Source: Bremerella sp. TYQ1 (GTDB lineage Bacteria > Planctomycetota > Planctomycetia > Pirellulales > Pirellulaceae). From it: a stretch of DNA of 64,000 nucleotides. Below are positions 27,382 to 38,119 of the stretch, piece by piece; positions within the stretch are counted from its first letter, which is position 1, and the number at the start of each line of letters is the position of its first letter. The notes beneath the pieces are model-generated. The model had not been told where the DNA came from. It saw only the letters and a list, made by a program, of their open reading frames with translations, and searched no databases. The stretch is taken from positions 3,038,001 through 3,102,000 of the forward strand of contig NZ_CP083740.1 in the NCBI RefSeq assembly GCF_020150455.1, in the 5' to 3' direction. A program made the translations under genes and the position numbers.

Positions 27382-28790
27382 GCGGAACGGCGGCGACGCT
27401 CTAAGATGTAAGCCACCGGCAAGCCGAACAAGATGGTTAACAAGCTCAGCGTCGTTGTCGGCAAACCTTCTCCATCTTGGATCCCCTGCCAATCTTGCAT
27501 GAGCCCTGAGAGCACGATCCATCCCATTAACGCCAAGTAGAGAAGCGGCGGCAGAGGAAACAGCGGCAATCGATAGGGATGCGGTAGATCTTCTCGGTTT
27601 CGTAGCGGAAAGATGCTCGCGACTACCAAGCCAGAAATGACCGCCAAACCGATGGCTGTGTAATTCAGGATGTCGAGAAACGGCCCTGACCAAACCATGC
27701 CAATGGCGACCAACCCTTGCACAACAATTGCCGCAATCGGTGTCTGCCGACGCTCATGTAAACGTGCAGCAAATCTTGGAAAGACGCCATCGTTCGCCAT
27801 GGCAAACGCGATGCGCGGCCCCGACAACATATAGGCACTCACCGAAGCCAGCATCCCTAATCCAAGCAGTACCGAGACAACATCGCCGACTTGGTTTCCA
27901 AACATTTGTTTCGCAGCCAACTGGGCCACAGGAATCACTTCCGGAATACTTCGCTGCGTCATTTCCTGTGGATCAAGTGCGAAGATATACGTCAGATTTA
28001 CCAGCAGGTACAAGCCCATCACCGACAGACATCCGGCGATTAAACTTCGTGGCAACAAACGCTCTGGATCGCGGACTTCACCAGCGACATAGGCTGCGGC
28101 ATTCCAGCCTGTGTATGCATAGCTGACGTAAATCAAACCGATGCCCAGCGTGAAAAACTCGTTGGAATCAGGAACATGACTCGCCGCAAAATGTCCCCAA
28201 TCTCCTTCGCCGAACAAGAGCCCGATAACAACGAGACCTACAAGCAGAGTGATCTTAACCAGTGTCGAGAGAACCTGAATTCCGCTACTCTCGCGATGCC
28301 CCAAACAGTGCGTCACCATTAAGACAACCACAAAAGCGGTTGCCAACAAAGGCTCGAGGTAAGCCTCGGCGGGACCAACACTGATGACCTGCGAAACGGG
28401 TATCGAGAGGTAATTGGCAGATAATCTCGCTACGACAGCGGTCGGTGCGGCGAACCCTAAAACGAACGTGGCCCAGCCGACGACGATACCTGCTTCACGT
28501 CCATAAGCTTCACGCACAAACAGATAATCGCTGCCTGCTTTGGGCAGCATGGTGGCAAGTTCCGCGATCGTTACGGTTCCGCACAATGCCAAGATACCGC
28601 CGAGCGTCCAGATCATCATCAAGCCAGCCGGATTGGCTGTATCATGCAACGTGAATCCAGACGAAGTCAAAATGCCGGCCCCGACCATACTGGCGACGAC
28701 TAAGAAGTAGGCGGCCCAGAAACCGAATCGCCTCGGCTGATGTTCGACGTTGGAAGTTTCGTCTTTAGGACCAGGCGACTGCTCTACCAC
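27378..28790 (-). CDS. APC-family amino acid permease
   Basis: 470 residues with about twelve membrane helices. The first helix region FLVVASMVGAGILTSSGFTL holds the GAGI motif of amino acid-polyamine-organocation carriers that contacts the substrate backbone, and TIAELATMLPKAGSDYLFVREAYG is the next conserved stretch. Substrate not readable. It starts with a GTG at 28790 that overlaps the stop of the SAM-HAT C-terminal-domain gene by seven bases, so the three minus-strand genes from 29996 to 27378 may form one operon, which would tie the permease to adenosyl metabolism (inference). Confidence 0.9.
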   Translation of the reverse strand: MVEQSPGPKDETSNVEHQPRRFGFWAAYFLVVASMVGAGILTSSGFTLHDTANPAGLMMIWTLGGILALCGTVTIAELATMLPKAGSDYLFVREAYGREAGIVVGWATFVLGFAAPTAVVARLSANYLSIPVSQVISVGPAEAYLEPLLATAFVVVLMVTHCLGHRESSGIQVLSTLVKITLLVGLVVIGLLFGEGDWGHFAASHVPDSNEFFTLGIGLIYVSYAYTGWNAAAYVAGEVRDPERLLPRSLIAGCLSVMGLYLLVNLTYIFALDPQEMTQRSIPEVIPVAQLAAKQMFGNQVGDVVSVLLGLGMLASVSAYMLSGPRIAFAMANDGVFPRFAARLHERRQTPIAAIVVQGLVAIGMVWSGPFLDILNYTAIGLAVISGLVVASIFPLRNREDLPHPYRLPLFPLPPLLYLALMGWIVLSGLMQDWQGIQDGEGLPTTTLSLLTILFGLPVAYILERRRRSA

Positions 28791-29071
28791 TTGATCGTCA
28801 CTTCGTCGTTGACTTTCAGCCCCAGAAACTTCGCAGCACTATCACCAATGAGGGACAGTTCCAAGCAGCCACTTTTTCCCAGAATCGCGACGTAGGTCAT
28901 TTCTGGTTGGTCGTGATCCAGCGGATAGACTCCCAGCGTCGTATGTCCGCCGCACTCGATCGACGTCCGGTCATCTTGCGGGACATCGGCCAATTGTTCG
29001 TGAGCCAAGTCGGTAATGGCGTCTCCCGTTTCCGAGATGGATACGACTTTTCCGGAGATGCGACTCGGCAC
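28784..29071 (-). CDS. Stand-alone SAM hydroxide adenosyltransferase C-terminal-like domain
   Basis: 95 residues with no catalytic N-terminal domain. The end, CLELSLIGDSAAKFLGLKV, lines up with the end of the neighbouring full-length enzyme, QLELAVVQGNAAQKYGFAPG, and with the C-terminal beta domain of the DUF62/fluorinase superfamily, which helps bind SAM at the trimer interface. It may be a separate subunit or a duplicated and reduced copy. It lies 115 bases after the full-length gene and overlaps the permease start. Homology of the last 30 residues is seen directly; function is not known. Confidence 0.65.
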   Translation of the reverse strand: MPSRISGKVVSISETGDAITDLAHEQLADVPQDDRTSIECGGHTTLGVYPLDHDQPEMTYVAILGKSGCLELSLIGDSAAKFLGLKVNDEVTIKW

Positions 29072-29186
29072 GTTGGCATATTCCTGAAATGGTGAGGAGG
29101 AGGAATCTTGCGAGCGATTCTAGCTATCTTCACCCATTTCGCCAAGCATCTTGCGATCGTTAAGGGCGGATAACCACCCAATCGCC

Positions 29187-29996
29187 TTATTCATGCACGA
29201 TCTTAACGGGCGTACCTGGAGCAAAACCATACTTTTGGGCGGCGTTGCCCTGCACGACAGCCAACTCTAATTGGCCAGACGAACCGACCAGCGCTACCAA
29301 CGATCCAGGCTCACGCTCTCCATAAGTCTTGATCAATCCATCTACGTGAAACAAGTCCGACCCGATGTGAATTCGATTGGCTTCCCACTGATCTGGAATG
29401 TCCTCAGCGAAAATGTTGGTCACGCTGTTACCAAAGGAATCGGCGTAAACGAAGTGCCCATGAATCTCATTGCCCATCCTTTTAGCAAGGACTTTTTCCT
29501 TCGCTTCTTTCGCAACAAGCGGGCTATCCCGCAAGTCGCCTAAGCTGTCGATGGGAATGCCTCGAATCAAATGGGCAGCAATGGGGGCCATGATGTCTCG
29601 GCCATGAAACGTGCTGGAACGCTTCGGGCCAAAGTAGACCTCATTATTGAGTTCCACAACGGCCGACACGTGATAGCGCGAAGCGATGACATCGAACAGT
29701 CCGTTGTCGGGACCTATCACCGCTTGGCCGTGGATAATCGCAGCGAGAATTTTCCGTTCGGTACCAACGCCTGGATCGACGACGCAAACATGTACCGTCC
29801 CTTCCGGAAACGCTTCCAAAGCTCGCAGCAGCGTCCAGCTTGCCTGGGCAACGTTTTGCGGTGGAATCGCATGCGTGACATCGACCAGCATTGCCTCTCT
29901 GGCAATTTGGTACGCGGCAACTTTCATCTCGGCGACATAAAAAGAGTCGGTCTGAAAGTCGGTAGTGAAAGCGATGATTCCACTGGGAGTGAACAT
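29187..29996 (-). CDS. SAM hydroxide adenosyltransferase (DUF62 family)
   Basis: 269 residues, the usual length. Enzymes of this family split S-adenosylmethionine to adenosine and methionine with water; fluorinase and chlorinase are relatives. Visible motifs: the N-terminal FTTDFQTDSFYVAEMK, THAIPPQNVAQASWTLL, HVCVVDPGVGTERK, and GPDNGLFDVI, all typical of the hydrolase branch, and a GRDIMAP segment. The halide-binding features of fluorinase are not evident, so the hydrolase is the better reading. It starts at the ATG at 29996 and is followed by a stand-alone copy of its C-terminal domain. Confidence 0.92.
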   Translation of the reverse strand: MFTPSGIIAFTTDFQTDSFYVAEMKVAAYQIAREAMLVDVTHAIPPQNVAQASWTLLRALEAFPEGTVHVCVVDPGVGTERKILAAIIHGQAVIGPDNGLFDVIASRYHVSAVVELNNEVYFGPKRSSTFHGRDIMAPIAAHLIRGIPIDSLGDLRDSPLVAKEAKEKVLAKRMGNEIHGHFVYADSFGNSVTNIFAEDIPDQWEANRIHIGSDLFHVDGLIKTYGEREPGSLVALVGSSGQLELAVVQGNAAQKYGFAPGTPVKIVHE

Positions 29997-30100
29997 ATCC
30001 GAAGCTGCTACAATGATGTTCCAGCGTCACGAGTTGCGTTGTCGTTACTAAATCTATTGTAACGAACGACAAACGTTTCTCCCAACGAAGACCAGCTTCG

Positions 30101-30478
30101 ATGCCTGAGACCAATCCATTTGAATCGCCCAAGGCCGAGATACTCATGGCAGAGAGCGGCCGTGGAGACGCGACGATCCGCATTAGGCGGCAATGGCAAT
30201 ACCAGGATTTCGTGCGGAGGTACTTAATTACCGTCAACAATGTCCCACGCGAAAAAATCGCTGTGAATCAGACGATTCTCATCCCGGTGGAAGCGGGTAC
30301 CGTATCGATCGTTGCGAGTATCGACTGGGCGAAGACGGCTCCGATGTATTTGGAAATCCAGGCAGGCGAGATCATCGACATTGAAGTCAGCGGTCGGCTG
30401 AAAGGCTGGAGACTGCTGTTTGCGGGCTACGCCTCTCTTTTTACACCGCATCAATGGCTAGAACTAAAACGCCTATGA
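30101..30478 (+). CDS. Hypothetical protein
   Basis: 125 residues, starting MPETNPFESP, a form common at the start of planctomycete membrane or surface proteins. The body is beta-rich (YLITVNNVPREKIAVNQTIL, VEAGTVSIVASIDW), with no signal peptide and no clear membrane helix; the sequence ends SLFTPHQWLELKRL. It is alone on the plus strand between the SAM hydrolase gene and gatB. I do not recognise the family. Confidence 0.6.
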   Translation: MPETNPFESPKAEILMAESGRGDATIRIRRQWQYQDFVRRYLITVNNVPREKIAVNQTILIPVEAGTVSIVASIDWAKTAPMYLEIQAGEIIDIEVSGRLKGWRLLFAGYASLFTPHQWLELKRL

Positions 30479-30496
30479 TTGGATGTGCTCGAACGT

Positions 30497-31969
<1,473 letters not shown>

Positions 31970-32032
31970 GACTTTTCCTGGACGTTACTCGTCGTGATCC
32001 ATCAATTGTTTCGTGATTCGAGCCGTACCGAT

Positions 32033-33571
32033 TTACAGGCTGGGCGTCTTCGCGTGCCAGTCGGTTTCCTTCTGGAACATGTGGGCCGCACGCAGAAGGC
32101 GATCTTCTTCTAACGCGGGGGCTTGCATGTGTAGACCGATCGGCAAGCCATCGGCCGTCATCCCACAAGGGACCGAAATAGCGGGGATACCTGCCAGGTT
32201 GGCGGTCACCGTGTACAAGTCTTCTAGGTACATCGCCAGCGGATCGTTGGTCTTCGATCCCGCGGCAAACGCTGGATTAGGAGCCGTTGGCCCTACAATG
32301 ACGTCAACCGCTTTGAACGCTTTGTCGTAGTCTTCGCGAATCAAACGGCGAACCTTCAACGCCTTTAAGTAATAAGCGTCGTAGTAGCCGGCGCTAAGCG
32401 TGTAGGTACCGAGCATGATGCGGCGTTTGACTTCCGGACCGAAACCTTCGGCACGGCTTTGGCGATACATGCGAATCAGAGGCGTGTCCATTCGCTTGAG
32501 GCCGATCTCGTCCCCTGCTGCCGCGAGGGCTTCTTTCTCTTTCTGCAATGCTTCCAGCATTTCCGATTCGTCGCAACGATGACCGTAGTGAGCACCATCA
32601 AAGCGTGCCAGGTTACTCGAAGCTTCGCTCGGAGCGATGATGTAATAGGTGGCGATGCCGTACTTGTTGTGCGGAAGCGAAATGTCGACGACTTTCGCAC
32701 CGAGCTTTTCGTAAACCTTCACCGCTTCTCGAACTGCCGAGTTGACCTCGCTGTTCAAGCCATCGCCGAAATGCTCTTGAACCAAACCGATTCGCAGCCC
32801 TTCCAGCGGCTTATCGACCGACTTGCTAAACAACGGGCACGGCACATTAGCGGATGTCGAATCTTGCGGGTCATGGCCGCTCATCGCTTCAAGAAACAGA
32901 GCCGTATCCTCAGCCGTTCGCGCCATCGGGCCAATCTGGTCCAAGCTGCTGGCGAACGCGATCAATCCATAACGACTGACGCGACCATAAGTCGGCTTCA
33001 AACCGACTACACCGCAGAACGAAGCAGGCTGGCGAATCGATCCGCCAGTATCGGTACCGATGGAAAGAGGTACCATCTGAGCTGCTAGGCAGGCCGCAGC
33101 GCCACCGGATGACCCGCCCGGCACGAGGGCTGTGTTCCAAGGATTTCGGGTCTTTCCAAGAGCGGAGTTTTCGGTCGAGCCACCCATGGCGAACTCATCC
33201 ATGTTCGTCTTACCGACGATCACCGCGTCCGCTTCTTCCAGTTTCTCGATAACGGTACTGCTGTAGGGCGGCACGAAGTTTTCGAGCATCTTCGATGCAC
33301 ACGTGGTGACTTCCCCTTCCGTGCACAAGAGATCCTTCACCGCGACTGGAACGCCGGCCAGCTTGCCGACTGCTTGACCACTTTTACGTTTTTGATCGAC
33401 CTCTTCGGCTTTGGCCAATGCCTTGTCGTCCATCACCTTCAGAAAGGCACCGACTTCGCCATCGTGTTGGCGAATACGATCCAAGCAGGCCTTTGTCACC
33501 TCGACCGAGGTCACTTCGCCAGATTCAAGCTGAGACAACAACTGGGTGGCGGACGCTTCGTACAAAGCCAT
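32033..33571 (-). CDS. gatA: Aspartyl/glutamyl-tRNA amidotransferase subunit A
   Basis: Releases ammonia from glutamine for the GatB site. 512 residues from the ATG at 33571 ([12 protein letters not shown]); the frame runs on to 33634 but the added 21 residues have no family counterpart. The amidase signature is complete: Lys in [12 protein letters not shown], the GGSSGGAAA loop and the catalytic Ser region [17 protein letters not shown] 263-base gap separates it from gatC, longer than within a typical gatCAB operon, but no gene is seen there. Confidence 0.97.
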   Translation of the reverse strand: MALYEASATQLLSQLESGEVTSVEVTKACLDRIRQHDGEVGAFLKVMDDKALAKAEEVDQKRKSGQAVGKLAGVPVAVKDLLCTEGEVTTCASKMLENFVPPYSSTVIEKLEEADAVIVGKTNMDEFAMGGSTENSALGKTRNPWNTALVPGGSSGGAAACLAAQMVPLSIGTDTGGSIRQPASFCGVVGLKPTYGRVSRYGLIAFASSLDQIGPMARTAEDTALFLEAMSGHDPQDSTSANVPCPLFSKSVDKPLEGLRIGLVQEHFGDGLNSEVNSAVREAVKVYEKLGAKVVDISLPHNKYGIATYYIIAPSEASSNLARFDGAHYGHRCDESEMLEALQKEKEALAAAGDEIGLKRMDTPLIRMYRQSRAEGFGPEVKRRIMLGTYTLSAGYYDAYYLKALKVRRLIREDYDKAFKAVDVIVGPTAPNPAFAAGSKTNDPLAMYLEDLYTVTANLAGIPAISVPCGMTADGLPIGLHMQAPALEEDRLLRAAHMFQKETDWHAKTPSL

Positions 33572-33834
33572 CGTGCGTTTTGCCTTTTCTTTCCGTCGGT
33601 ATTGCGGACATGCCGCGTTTTCCAAAGGTGCCACCGGCTATGCCAGTGCCGCGTAAGCAGTTAAGTCTGCGAACTGCCTATGATGGCGGAATTGGCGGCG
33701 GTTGACTAGTCGTCGTAAGAGCAATCAGCCAGAGAAGCAGGAACGATTGCACGCGAGAAGGTGACCGGTTCGATCAGACGCAGCACCAAGGTGCACACCG
33801 ATATCGAGGGTCATAATGTAATCAGGAGCGAAAC

Positions 33835-34128
33835 CTAGTCGCCCAGCACTGCGGGAACGCGGAAGCATTCGTCGTCCCGCTTCGGAGCATTGGCCAAAGC
33901 AGCGTCGCGTGGCAGCGACTCATGGACAGCATCTTCTGCAAAGATGTTATGCTGCTCGACGGCATGAGCCATCGGCTCGACATCGTCCGTATTCACTTCG
34001 CTGAGAAGATCGACATAGCTGACGATTTGGCTCATTTGCTCGGTCATCGTCGTCAATTCGTCTTCCGACAAACGCAAACGTGCCAGCAGCGAAACCTTTT
34101 CGACTTCTTCCCGGGTCAGCGAGGACAT
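33835..34128 (-). CDS. gatC: Aspartyl/glutamyl-tRNA amidotransferase subunit C
   Basis: 97 residues, usual size. GatC wraps round GatA and GatB and stabilises the complex. It begins SLTREEVEKVSLLARLRLSE, the conserved N-terminal helix, then the MSQIVSYVDLLSEVNTDDVE hinge, and ends FRVPAVLGD, close to the family's FKVPKVL ending. First of the three gat genes in transcription order, preceded by rpmB. Confidence 0.95.
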   Translation of the reverse strand: MSSLTREEVEKVSLLARLRLSEDELTTMTEQMSQIVSYVDLLSEVNTDDVEPMAHAVEQHNIFAEDAVHESLPRDAALANAPKRDDECFRVPAVLGD

Positions 34129-34162
34129 CGAACTTCTCCGTGGTAAGCAACCTATCAGGCCA

Positions 34163-34186
34163 CGTCCCCATGAGTATCAGGGGACG
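34163..34186. terminator. Hairpin between rpmB and gatC
   Basis: CGTCCCC and GGGGACG (34163-34169 and 34180-34186) form a seven-pair stem with a ten-base loop. No T run follows on the minus strand, so a rho-independent terminator is doubtful; it could be a processing or attenuation hairpin between the two genes. Confidence 0.35.
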
Positions 34187-34243
34187 AAATCTTAAACGAA
34201 CGCACGCCCACTCTATCGCGAGCATCGCTCCTAAAGACTTAGA

Positions 34244-34519
34244 CTAGCGGCCGCGTTCTTCCGAAGGAAGCTTGAAGGGGCGATGACGCACAACCTTCTT
34301 GACGTAACCGCTGCGAATGCACTGGGTGCAAACTTTCAGTTTCTTGTGTTCGCCATCGGGCATAACAGCTTTGGCGGTCTGCAGGTTCGGCTTGAACTTG
34401 CGACGCGTGATGCCCGTGATTTTGGTACCGACACCGCCCAGGTACTTCGCCTTACCGCGGAGGGTAACCTTATTGCCCATGCTGTGGCCCTTGCCACAAA
34501 TTTCACACACGTTGGCCAT
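34244..34519 (-). CDS. rpmB: 50S ribosomal protein L28
   Basis: 91 residues, basic. It opens with ANVCEICGKGHSMGNKVT and has TRRKFKPNLQ, as in the L28 family. Two Cys pairs (CEIC near residue 5 and CTQC near residue 63) form the zinc-binding C4 version of the protein, which many bacteria replace with a zinc-free copy under zinc starvation. It sits between the HisN-like gene and the gat genes rather than beside rpmG. The start is the only plausible ATG. Confidence 0.97.
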   Translation of the reverse strand: MANVCEICGKGHSMGNKVTLRGKAKYLGGVGTKITGITRRKFKPNLQTAKAVMPDGEHKKLKVCTQCIRSGYVKKVVRHRPFKLPSEERGR

Positions 34520-34619
34520 TGCCAGCGACTCCTAGACGGTCGTCAGATGCTTGATACGAAACGGACCAGTTTACCGAGACGGCAGCTAGTCCGCAAGGTG
34601 TCGAGAAACGTGGATTTCC

Positions 34620-35438
34620 CTACTCTGGCATCGGGTACTTGCGGCAAACTTCCAGAATCTCTTCCAGAACCATGCCATTCGTCCCAATCCCATCGCCACT
34701 GTAAATGGTCGATTCGCCGGTCCAACTGGTGAACGTTCCGCCAGCTTCTTCCATGATCGGCTGAAGTGCGGCTGCATCCCAGATGCTCATCATCGGGTCA
34801 ATCATGCAGACAGCACGCCCTGTGGCGACCAGCATGTAGCCATAGCAGTCGCCCCAAGTCCTGGTGACGAAAGACCTTTCTTCAAGCTCTAAGAAGCCCT
34901 GAGTAGCATTTCGCTTGTTGAAAGTACTGACCTGAGAAGTCACCATCACGCCGTCGCTCAGCTTAGGCGTCTTGTTGACTTGTGCTCGAACGGGGTCGTG
35001 GTGCGGACGTTCGTACCAGGCACCTTGCCCCTCGGCGGCGGAGATCATTTCGTCCAAGCCAGGAATGTAAACCACGCCGAGACGGGATTTGCCATCCTTT
35101 TCCACACCGATCATCGTTCCGAAAAGAGGAACCCCAGCGATAAAGGCTTTGGTGCCATCAATTGGGTCGACAATCCAGTTGAATCCGGTCGAACCTTCTT
35201 CGCTGCCGAATTCCTCACCAATGATACCGTCGTCCGGAAACTCTTCCTTAAGTCCTTGGCGGATAATCTTTTCCGCGTTTTGGTCGGCCACCGTAACAGG
35301 AGATTCGTCTTCCTTCTTTTCAAAAGAAAGATCGGACCGCTGGAAGTGCTCCAGGGTGCTCTTGCCTGCCAATCGGGCCAGCCGTCGGGCTGTTTCCAAA
35401 CGCTTTTCGAGATCGCTTTGTGAGGTGTTCATGGACAT
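34620..35438 (-). CDS. hisN: Inositol monophosphatase family protein, probably histidinol-phosphatase
   Basis: 272 residues from the ATG at 35438 (a second ATG lies six bases on, and the frame extends to 35468 with no family match). Magnesium-dependent phosphatase fold: SPVTVADQNAE, GIIGEEFG, the signature WIVDPIDGTKAFIAG, and the C-terminal WDAAALQPIMEEAGG. The spacing and the DGTKAFIAGVPLFGTMIG stretch match HisN-type histidinol-phosphatases better than inositol phosphatases, but no other his gene lies nearby and the substrate is inferred. It precedes rpmB on the same strand. Confidence 0.85.
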   Translation of the reverse strand: MSMNTSQSDLEKRLETARRLARLAGKSTLEHFQRSDLSFEKKEDESPVTVADQNAEKIIRQGLKEEFPDDGIIGEEFGSEEGSTGFNWIVDPIDGTKAFIAGVPLFGTMIGVEKDGKSRLGVVYIPGLDEMISAAEGQGAWYERPHHDPVRAQVNKTPKLSDGVMVTSQVSTFNKRNATQGFLELEERSFVTRTWGDCYGYMLVATGRAVCMIDPMMSIWDAAALQPIMEEAGGTFTSWTGESTIYSGDGIGTNGMVLEEILEVCRKYPMPE

Positions 35439-35523
35439 GAGAATAGAACGGTGGCGCAGGAGGAACAAGCCCCCGATACGGCTTCACCGCTCCTTTCCTC
35501 AAATGAACATCTTTGTCCGCAAC

Positions 35524-36036
35524 CTAGGCCGATCGTGCTTGCGACGCTTCGTTGGTCGTCGCGCTAGTCAGCACCTCAGAATGAGACGGAGCGACGGCCA
35601 CTTCGGCGGTTTCTGGCATGCTGGAAGCCTCTGGGCTTTCTGGTGCCAGAACCAATGCAGCAATTTTGATCGATTCAAGCTGCTCTCGAGCGGTCTCTGT
35701 CACGTCTTGAAGAGCTTTTTGCAAGTTCTGCTGCGTGTAATCGTCTGGCGTGCAAGGCAACGGCAACTTGGAATCGAGTGGCCCTTCAATTGCCTCGATG
35801 ACGTCGAGAAGTGAGATCTCGTCCGGAGAACGGATCAACATGTACCCTCCATCGACCCCGCGCGTACTACGAAGTACACCGTGATTTACCAGACTACGAA
35901 GAACTTGCAGCAAGAAACGCTCAGGCATTTCTCCCTTAGCGGCGATTTGGCTACAAGGAACAGGAGTGTCGGAATCCGACACGGCAAGTTGCATGGTCGC
36001 CTGCAATGCATAAGCGACGGTTCGCGAAAGTTTCAT
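35524..36036 (-). CDS. Rrf2-family transcriptional regulator
   Basis: 170 residues from the ATG at 36036 (MKLSRTVAYALQA), the conserved Rrf2 start; a longer frame to 36150 is unsupported. Winged-helix domain with PCSQIAAKGEMPERFLLQVL and the wing RGVDGGYMLIRSPDEI, then DVIEAIEGP. Fe-S members of the family such as IscR have three closely spaced cysteines after this; here only one (LPCTPDD) is visible, so the usual cluster site is incomplete. The last 40 residues are Ala/Glu/Pro-rich and unlike the family. Its target is unknown; it may act on its own 520-base upstream region. Confidence 0.88.
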   Translation of the reverse strand: MKLSRTVAYALQATMQLAVSDSDTPVPCSQIAAKGEMPERFLLQVLRSLVNHGVLRSTRGVDGGYMLIRSPDEISLLDVIEAIEGPLDSKLPLPCTPDDYTQQNLQKALQDVTETAREQLESIKIAALVLAPESPEASSMPETAEVAVAPSHSEVLTSATTNEASQARSA

Positions 36037-36556
36037 TCCACTGCCCTCTTGATAAATGGAACGATCGAAAATTTTCAACGCACAATGTGGCGCCCCCGAT
36101 GAAATCGTCTCCGATTCCAAAATGCGCGTCACAAGGGTGCCCGAATCCAACGAACGTGCGCGACACGATTGTGCTGCGAGCTAACCCTTCATCTTTTTCG
36201 CGACTATGAAAATTCGACTGACTTCCGCCGTGGAGATGGATCAGGTCAGCTGGCCAAAGACTACGGCAAAACCCAAAACAGATATTTCGCAAACATTGCG
36301 ACTTACACCCCACATGCGGTAATAAGTGAGCATACACCCAAAACATGGGGGTTTCAACAGAAATCACACAGTTATTGGCTGTTTACAATAGATTTACCGT
36401 GACAATCAAACATCAACCCCCTCAAACAAGCCTTCTGGGGAGTCTTAAATGCCACTAGAAGATGCATCCCATGGCTGAAAAGAATGCTCGCAGCTACGGG
36501 CTAAAACGCCTATATCTACGGTTTGCGCCGTTAACGCGAGCGCTAACTGGTCGCTT
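36037..36556. other. Intergenic region upstream of the Rrf2 gene
   Basis: 520 bases between the Rrf2-type regulator and the 3' end of lspA. It should hold the regulator's promoter. AT-rich around 36270-36420, with two similar ACACCC(C/A) tracts (near 36305 and 36334). No gene, terminator with a T run or known regulatory element was recognised. Confidence 0.4.
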
Positions 36557-37117
36557 TTAGCTTTCCGAGGCGGTTGAATCGGATGGCTCCTTAGCCGTGG
36601 TCGGCTGGGCCATGAAGATGGAATGCCAAAGCATCAGACCTGCCCCACAGACGAGAAGTGCATCAGCAATGTTGAAGTTGGGCCAAACATACTGATCGTT
36701 GTAGCGGAACAGAATAAAGTCGCGCACCGCAGGCTGACCCCAGATTCCTAGGCGGTCATATAGATTGCCAAAGATTCCGCCGGTGATCAGGCCAAGGGCA
36801 ATGGTTAGCGTCAAATCACTCGCCGCTTTGGCGATGAAAAGCCAGTACAAAATCCCGAGAGCTGCAATCACTGAAAAGACTGCGAATACCGGAGTGTACC
36901 CTTGCCCCAAGCCAAACAGGGCACCTTCATTTAGCGACGTTTGAAAGCCGATGTAGGGCTCGATGAACCAGAAATATCGGTTCTGACCAGGCATCCCGAG
37001 CCAAGCGAAGACGGCATACTTGCTCCAGAGATCAACACCACACCCAACAATAGCCAGGCCAAAAAACCAAACATAGCGGCTTACCGGCACGGTGCTGACG
37101 CTATCGCCGGGTTTCAT
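36557..37117 (-). CDS. lspA: Lipoprotein signal peptidase (signal peptidase II)
   Basis: Cuts signal peptides from diacylglyceryl-modified prolipoproteins in the cytoplasmic membrane. About 186 residues from the ATG at 37117 (MKPGDSVSTV), with four membrane helices. Family motifs are complete: TSLNEGALFGLGQG, GNLYDRLG, VRDFILF with one catalytic Asp, and NFNIADALLVCGAG with the other. The frame is open to 37324, but that would lie over the DksA-like gene; the chosen start overlaps that gene by 17 bases, which suggests coupling. The several lipoproteins in this window are its likely clients. The tail after the last helix is short and polar. Confidence 0.95.
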   Translation of the reverse strand: MKPGDSVSTVPVSRYVWFFGLAIVGCGVDLWSKYAVFAWLGMPGQNRYFWFIEPYIGFQTSLNEGALFGLGQGYTPVFAVFSVIAALGILYWLFIAKAASDLTLTIALGLITGGIFGNLYDRLGIWGQPAVRDFILFRYNDQYVWPNFNIADALLVCGAGLMLWHSIFMAQPTTAKEPSDSTASES

Positions 37118-37511
37118 GGTCTCGTTCGCTGGCACAGTCGATACAGTAGTGGGTGAAGGGGATGGCATTGAGGCGCGACTTCTTGATGCGTTGTCCACAT
37201 TCAACGCACGCACCATACTCGCCTGCTTCAATTCTGGCCAGGGCAGAATCAATCTCACCCAGGGTAACCTGTTCCGCGGCCAAGAGATTAAGCGAGAACT
37301 CCTGCTCGTAATTATCCGACCCAATGTCTGCCATATGGATAGGCATTTTTGAGAGATCGCCGGCCGCTTCGCTTCGCGTCCGCTTTAATGCTGAGTCGGC
37401 CAGATGATTTGTATCACCCACCATCCTGGCGCGAAGCAATCGCAACTTGTCGTGGTACGGTTTCGCCTCTTCCTTCGAATAGGCTCCTTTTCCGCTGCTC
37501 GTTTTTGCCAT
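37101..37511 (-). CDS. TraR/DksA-family C4 zinc-finger protein
   Basis: 136 residues from the ATG at 37511 (MAKTSSGKG); the frame to 37559 adds an unlikely leader. A helical N-terminal half (KLRLLRARMVGDTNHLADSA) is followed by a C-terminal C4 zinc finger, CVECG...YCIDC with 17 residues between the pairs, in the setting ARIEAGEYGACVECGQRI that marks DksA/TraR proteins. These bind in the secondary channel of RNA polymerase. Whether it is a true DksA, with the acidic coiled-coil tip, is not certain. It overlaps lspA, as is seen in other bacteria where a DksA-like gene precedes lspA. Confidence 0.9.
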   Translation of the reverse strand: MAKTSSGKGAYSKEEAKPYHDKLRLLRARMVGDTNHLADSALKRTRSEAAGDLSKMPIHMADIGSDNYEQEFSLNLLAAEQVTLGEIDSALARIEAGEYGACVECGQRIKKSRLNAIPFTHYCIDCASERDHETRR

Positions 37512-37729
37512 GGTGTTCCTCGCAATTAGAGAGCCGATCTGCCGTAATTGCCAGTGCAATGGGCAGAATTCTTAGCTTATCGCGAATGCTAGGAAACCGT
37601 CAAATTTTATCTTCGGCGATTTACCAGTCGCAGACCGCACCCCCCTTCCAGACAGTCTGATTACCGCAAACAATGCGGGCCTCTCCGTTCTTCCGTCACT
37701 TACTCACCTTACTGACATAACTTTCCATC

Positions 37730-37915
37730 ATGGCCACGTTTGCTCTTAACATCTTTTTCCTTCTTCTATCGCTCGCCCTTTGCAGCATTGGCTGCTACGG
37801 CTTTTACCGGAACAAGCAAGGACAATCGTTCCCATTTTCGAGCGATACCTGCTTCAAAATCAATATTGGTGGCGTTGTGCTCATGGTGATGGTAATCGTG
37901 AAGATGTCTCAATAA
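37730..37915 (+). CDS. Small membrane protein of unknown function
   Basis: 61 residues with two hydrophobic segments (about 4-24, ALNIFFLLLSLALCSIGCYG, and 44-58, NIGGVVLMVMVIVKM) and a polar link between. It begins at an ATG at 37730 without a strong ribosome site. No family is recognised. It is alone on the plus strand, 205 bases before thrC. Reality of the gene is likely but not certain. Confidence 0.5.
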   Translation: MATFALNIFFLLLSLALCSIGCYGFYRNKQGQSFPFSSDTCFKINIGGVVLMVMVIVKMSQ

Positions 37916-38119
37916 GTCTGCAGTGGACACGCTCTTGCTGAATTCATGGGTGCGAGATCTATTTTCCCCGCGAACCGTTCTTTTCGGATGACACTCCCCT
38001 CCGGTAGAATCGCTATCGTGTTCTAAACTCAAGGGAACACTGATCATTCGGGCAAACTGCGGCGCGGCGACGCGTCTCCCGTGAACACCGAAACCCTTTG
38101 ACCCCAAGCAATTCAAAGC

